Below, in pieces: positions 22,748 through 26,158 of a stretch of 26,158 nt of DNA. The stretch comes from a virus. A model generated the notes under the pieces. It searched no databases. It was not told the origin of the DNA and saw only the letters and a list, made by a program, of their open reading frames with translations. The stretch spans positions 1-26,158 of the IMG/VR virus record IMGVR_UViG_3300024264_002480, one strand, 5' to 3'. The translations under genes were made by a program, and so were the position numbers. How positions within the stretch are numbered: position 1 is the stretch's first letter; each line of letters begins with the position of its first letter.

Positions 22748-23772
22748 TGTACCATAAACGCATAGTTGTCGACTTTGACGATACTTTAGCTTTCCATCAA
22801 AACCGTAAATTCGATGAAGCATTGCCAAACAAACCTCTTATTGAAAAGCTAAATAAGCTACATTCTGAGGATTGGCAAATTGACATCTTTACTGCTCGTG
22901 GTTCTATATCATGCAAAACCCGTGAAGATGCTCGTAAGAAATATGAAAAGAGCATGCTTAATTGGCTTGATAAAAATAATGTAAAGTTTAATATTCTCTC
23001 ATTTGATAAGCCTTTAGCAGCTTATTATATTGATGATAAAGGTATTGTGCCTGAAGATTTTCTTGAAATTAATATTCGTGAACTCGAGGGTGGATTATCT
23101 GGCGGTGAAATCTATACCGATGGTAAAGTAGTACATAAGCAAGATAGCAATGCACATCAAACACGTGATTGGTTTGATAACGCTAAAAAGATCGGCATTA
23201 AAACACCTAGTATTCATCGAGTTGTTGGTGAAACTATTACTATGGATTATATTAATCACGACGAAAACTTCTTTTCAAATAATTTTTGGATGGCTTTAGC
23301 CACAGTTCAAACACAATTAGATAAAATGAAATCATTAAAAGCAGTTGACAATTTAAAGTTTAGTGATTATATTGAGCGTATTGAAGAACATGCTAAAAAT
23401 TCTAGTAAAACAAAATTAATTGAAGTGGCTTCAAGCTTAAAGCAGTATGAGATAAAACGTGGTTATTCTCATGGTGACTTTGGCATTAAAAATATGCTAT
23501 TCAATAATTGTGATATGCATTTAATTGATCCAATCTGTGGAATATTTGGATCTACTGAATTGGATGCTGCAAAGTTTTGTGCAAGCTTACTTATTAATCT
23601 ATACCCGATTGGATTGTTTAAGCAATCTTTAAATTATCTGGCTCTAGCTAACGATATAAATAAAAATATGCTGGTATCATTAGTGGCGGCAGAAGTGACT
23701 AGGGTGTACAAATACCATCCTAACAAATATTTTATTATGGAGTGTATTGATAATGTTTACAAACAAAGCTGA
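22747..23772 (+). CDS. HAD phosphatase fused to APH-type kinase
   Basis: A 341-residue two-domain protein. Residues 1-110 form a small HAD domain like those of capsule biosynthesis: VVDFDDTLAF (D9, D11), IFTARGS (T49, R51) and AAYYIDDKG (D96, D97). Residues 113-341 look like an aminoglycoside/choline-type phosphotransferase: GGLSGGEIYTDGKVVHKQ as nucleotide-binding lobe with a Lys near 131, TMDYI hinge, YSHGDFGIKNML (HGDxxxxN, catalytic D244 and N249) and HLIDP (D261). Such kinases phosphorylate small alcohols or sugars. Placed just before a cytidylyltransferase it recalls the LicA-LicC order (kinase then CTP transferase). The ATG overlaps the glycosyltransferase stop (TAATG). Confidence 0.8.
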   Translation: MYHKRIVVDFDDTLAFHQNRKFDEALPNKPLIEKLNKLHSEDWQIDIFTARGSISCKTREDARKKYEKSMLNWLDKNNVKFNILSFDKPLAAYYIDDKGIVPEDFLEINIRELEGGLSGGEIYTDGKVVHKQDSNAHQTRDWFDNAKKIGIKTPSIHRVVGETITMDYINHDENFFSNNFWMALATVQTQLDKMKSLKAVDNLKFSDYIERIEEHAKNSSKTKLIEVASSLKQYEIKRGYSHGDFGIKNMLFNNCDMHLIDPICGIFGSTELDAAKFCASLLINLYPIGLFKQSLNYLALANDINKNMLVSLVAAEVTRVYKYHPNKYFIMECIDNVYKQS

Positions 23773-24217
23773 GATAGCAAGAAAAGTTGGCAAGCCTATT
23801 GAAGAAGTAAAAATTGGTTTTACCTGTTCTACTTTTGATTTATTACATGCCGGTCATATTGTAATGCTACAAGAAGCTAAAGAGCTTTGTGATTATCTCA
23901 TTTGTGGTCTACTAACTGATCCTACAGTTGACCGCCCTGATTCAAAAAATAAACCAATTCAAACTCCATTTGAGCGCTATGTTCAATTGGCAGGTTGTCG
24001 TTTTGTTGATGAAGTCATTCCATTTAGTACAGAACAAGAAATCGTCGATATGATTTTAACTATTCAGCCACATGTTAGGATCGTTGGTGAAGAATATAAA
24101 GGCACAGATCATACTGGTATTGGATTATGTTCTATTCACTACAACAAACGTAAGCACTCGTTTTCATCTACAGATTTAAGAAATCGTGTAGTAGAAGCAG
24201 TACAGGGAAAAAAATAA
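23753..24217 (+). CDS. Cytidylyltransferase (TagD-like), copy 2
   Basis: A 154-residue paralogue of the gene at 19682. VKIGFTCSTFDLLHAGHIVMLQEAKELCDYLICGL is nearly the same as in copy 1, as are VRIVGEEYKG and the C-terminal HSFSSTDLRNRV. It has an 18-residue N-terminal extension, TNKAEIARKVGKPIEEVK. ATG 23753 is chosen with GGAG at 23739-23742; TTG 23747 in the same frame is possible. The first 20 nt overlap the HAD-kinase gene. Two copies with diverged middles (VDPTLDRKEK versus TDPTVDRPDS) suggest two alcohol-phosphate substrates or a heteromer. Confidence 0.87.
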   Translation: MFTNKAEIARKVGKPIEEVKIGFTCSTFDLLHAGHIVMLQEAKELCDYLICGLLTDPTVDRPDSKNKPIQTPFERYVQLAGCRFVDEVIPFSTEQEIVDMILTIQPHVRIVGEEYKGTDHTGIGLCSIHYNKRKHSFSSTDLRNRVVEAVQGKK

Positions 24218-25420
24218 ATGATTTACAGACACGCGTCTATTGTACCACTTATTGGTGGTGAAACAATCGCTCAAGAAAATGTTTTTGGAACAAGACCCGA
24301 ATATATTTTAAGCTATTCCGCATTTGAAGCTAACGACAGACAATTAGTTGAATACTATGATAATAAAGTGCCTTATCATCATTTAGATGGTGATACTCCT
24401 TATAGCGTACCAACTGTTGACGTTATCAATACAGTTTGCCCATGCGCTGGATTATCAAGTCTTAGCCCATCTGCATCGTCTACTAATGCTAATAATGACT
24501 GGATGGTAAATACTGCTCGGCATGTTTTAAGTACACTAAAACCTAAAGTATTTTGGGGTGAAAACGCCCCGCGATTAGCTAGTAAAATGGGTGCGCCGAT
24601 TGTTGAGCAGTTAAAAAGAATTGCTAGTCAAAACGGATATACATTTAGCATTTACAAAACAAAATCTATACTTCATGGACTAAGCCAAGTACGAGATCGT
24701 ACTTTTTATTTTTTCTGGCAAGGTGATAAAATACCTATGTTAAGTTATATTGAACGCAAACATGAAAAAATTGAAGATACTATTCGTAATGTAGATCTAC
24801 ATGAAGATGACCCTATGAATATAATTGTTAATAAAAAAATTCCAAGTGAAAATCCATTTTATAAATATGTACTTGAAGAACTTAATAATGGTATTTGTCA
24901 TTCTGAATTTCAAGATAAAATTGTAAAGAGTACTAATCCACTTGATGAAATTGAAAAATCTGGAATTAAATACGATAAAGTACACGAGTGGATGAAAGAA
25001 AAAGGATTTGAAAATGAAGCTGGTAAATGTAATCGTATGTACCACAAACTAAAAAGTGGCGGTAATATTATGCGTAAGACTACCGAAATACCTAAAGATT
25101 ATATTGGTGCGTTTGTAGGACATATGCCAGGATATCTTACTCATCCAGATGAAGATCGCTATTTGACTATTCGAGAATGTCTTTCTATTATGAAACTTCC
25201 AGGTGATTTTATGTTACAGGGCGGAGTAAAAAATCTTAATATGATTTGTCAAAATGTTCCTGTAACTACAGCACAAGATATGGCTGAACAAGTTCAATCT
25301 TTTGTACATGGTAGACTTGATAATCAAATGATTGATGCCAAATTTGCTATTCAGTGTAATAAAAAACAAACTATAAATTATGAAAAAGTAAGTAACACAT
25401 TAGAGGAATTTATATGTTAA
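24218..25420 (+). CDS. C5-cytosine methyltransferase homologue
   Basis: A 400-residue protein with C5-MTase motifs: CPCAGLS (motif IV, C76), GENAPRL (motif VI ENV-like), SQVRDRTFYF (motif VIII QxRxR) and, after a long variable region (170-290) at the target-recognition position, TIRECLSIMKLPGDF (motif IX region) and a motif X-like NVPVTTAQDMAEQV. Motif I is degenerate (VPLIGGETIA), so SAM binding is not assured. Normally these enzymes flip a cytosine and attack C6 with the motif IV Cys. In a phage that already has hydroxymethylcytosine the substrate is an open question. It ends NTLEEFIC, similar to the gp43 and glycosyltransferase tails. It starts at the stop of copy 2 and overlaps the next gene by 7 nt. 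Confidence 0.78.
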   Translation: MIYRHASIVPLIGGETIAQENVFGTRPEYILSYSAFEANDRQLVEYYDNKVPYHHLDGDTPYSVPTVDVINTVCPCAGLSSLSPSASSTNANNDWMVNTARHVLSTLKPKVFWGENAPRLASKMGAPIVEQLKRIASQNGYTFSIYKTKSILHGLSQVRDRTFYFFWQGDKIPMLSYIERKHEKIEDTIRNVDLHEDDPMNIIVNKKIPSENPFYKYVLEELNNGICHSEFQDKIVKSTNPLDEIEKSGIKYDKVHEWMKEKGFENEAGKCNRMYHKLKSGGNIMRKTTEIPKDYIGAFVGHMPGYLTHPDEDRYLTIRECLSIMKLPGDFMLQGGVKNLNMICQNVPVTTAQDMAEQVQSFVHGRLDNQMIDAKFAIQCNKKQTINYEKVSNTLEEFIC

Positions 25421-26158
25421 AATTAAAAATATCTGTTATTGGATGTGGATTTGTAGGCAAAGCTATTATTAATGGTTTTGATGAAACCCTATGTGACATA
25501 ACTCCAATTGATATTAAATATGATACTACAGTAGAAGATACTAATCCATATGATGATATTTTTTTCGTATGTTTACCAACACCTATGAATGATGATAGAT
25601 CGGTTAATGCTGAACTAGTAATTGAAACTGTTAAATGGTTAAAGCTTAATAGAGCTGGACATATTGTAATAAAATCAACTGTCACGCCTGATATTATAGA
25701 TAAACTTTCTGGTGATAGAGTAGTCTATAATCCTGAATTTCTAAATGAAAAATCTGCAGATAAAGATTTTATTAATCCACCAATGCACATATTTGGCGGG
25801 CATATTAAAGATACAACCCATATTGAGAAAATATATAAAAAATATAGTAAATGTAAACCTTGCCCATGCCACCATGTGACATTAAAAGAAGCAAGCTTTA
25901 TTAAATATGGAATTAATTGTTTTCTTGCTACAAAAGTATTATGGTTTAATCAATTCTATGATATAATACAAAAACATGATTGTAATTTTGATGAGATTAC
26001 TTATGCAATGAGATCCGATCCAAGAATTGGTAACTCTCATACAAGTGTTCCAGGATTTGATGGTAAAATGGGTTTTGGTGGAGCTTGTTTTCCAAAAGAC
26101 ACTTCAGCATTTTTAGATTTTGCAATATCATTTTCTTTGTTAGATGAAGTGATTAAAT
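25414..26158 (+). CDS. UDP-glucose 6-dehydrogenase-like, partial (3' end beyond window)
   Basis: The first 248 residues of a nucleotide-sugar dehydrogenase of the UDP-glucose/GDP-mannose family. NAD-binding VIGCGFVGKA (GxGxxG, 10-15), LPTPMNDD (near 54-61), STVTP (88-92), NPEFLNEKSA (106-115), the LKEASFIKYGIN helix (K164, N168) and FGGACFPKDTSAF with catalytic C225 are all there. The product of the usual enzyme is UDP-glucuronate, precursor of UDP-xylose and UDP-arabinose. GAGGAA precedes ATG 25414. The frame runs off the right edge. Next to a hydroxymethylcytosine glycosyltransferase it suggests a donor other than plain UDP-glucose. Confidence 0.88.
   Translation, partial: MLKLKISVIGCGFVGKAIINGFDETLCDITPIDIKYDTTVEDTNPYDDIFFVCLPTPMNDDRSVNAELVIETVKWLKLNRAGHIVIKSTVTPDIIDKLSGDRVVYNPEFLNEKSADKDFINPPMHIFGGHIKDTTHIEKIYKKYSKCKPCPCHHVTLKEASFIKYGINCFLATKVLWFNQFYDIIQKHDCNFDEITYAMRSDPRIGNSHTSVPGFDGKMGFGGACFPKDTSAFLDFAISFSLLDEVIK

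Noticed and set aside
23655-23662. TATAAATA octamer about 90 nt before cytidylyltransferase copy 2
   Set aside because: Lies inside the HAD-kinase coding sequence and encodes ordinary residues; an early metabolic gene is an unlikely late target. Kept only as a chance match.
1-26158. tRNA genes, CRISPR arrays, transposases, introns or homing endonucleases
   Set aside because: No cloverleaf-like element, regular spacer array, transposase or HNH/GIY-YIG motif was seen by eye; a tRNA scan of the full genome would settle the first.

Overview
The window is a 26 kb piece of an AT-rich T4-like myovirus genome. It is compact, nearly all genes lie on the + strand, and many neighbours overlap by 1-50 nt. 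The replication block has the gene order and accessory genes (hsp20, MazG-like, an Sm-like protein) usual for marine cyanophage or pelagiphage T4-like viruses. It also carries a DNA-modification set that those marine relatives generally lack and that resembles coliphage T4/RB69. The host cannot be read from the sequence. No tRNA, CRISPR array or insertion sequence was seen, and no stretch over 300 nt lacks a gene.

Layout. (1) 1-1297: a partial tail-fibre-like gene on the - strand and a gp19-like tail tube gene on the + strand, fired by back-to-back T4-type late promoters (TATAAATA on each strand). (2) 1330-10804: recombination and replication core: uvsY, uvsW, an Sm-like protein, late sigma gp55, gp47/gp46 (Mre11/Rad50-like), gp45 clamp, gp44/gp62 clamp loader with a DexA-like exonuclease between them, and RegA. 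(3) 10825-12166: hsp20 behind a structured leader, two small genes, a 171-nt hairpin-rich intergenic region and one more small gene. (4) 12222-16724: DNA polymerase gp43, translationally coupled to a phosphoenolpyruvate carboxykinase (PEPCK) homologue and a eukaryote-type phosphomannomutase-like HAD enzyme. (5) 16751-19344: MazG-like pyrophosphatase, primase-polymerase-like protein, small early-type genes, an Nmad1-like protein and a PD-(D/E)XK-like nuclease. (6) 19341-26158: cupin, cytidylyltransferase, dCMP hydroxymethylase (gp42), dCMP deaminase, a T4 alpha-glucosyltransferase-like DNA glycosyltransferase, a HAD-kinase fusion, a second cytidylyltransferase, a C5-methyltransferase homologue and a partial UDP-glucose dehydrogenase.

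How it may work together. Region 6 looks like a cytosine hypermodification system: gp42 makes hydroxymethyl-dCMP, the polymerase incorporates it, and the glycosyltransferase decorates it with a sugar whose nucleotide precursor may come through UDP-glucose dehydrogenase. The glycosyltransferase and the C5-methyltransferase homologue both end in a short acidic/aromatic peptide like the C-terminal clamp-binding tails of gp43 and gp55. This suggests the modifying enzymes ride on the gp45 clamp. PEPCK and the hexose-phosphate mutase beside the polymerase could feed carbon up the gluconeogenic route toward hexose-1-phosphate and nucleotide sugars. That link is inference.

Six intergenic sigma70-type promoters with a 17-nt spacer (five with the exact -35 TTTACA) and two intergenic late promoters divide the window into transcription units.
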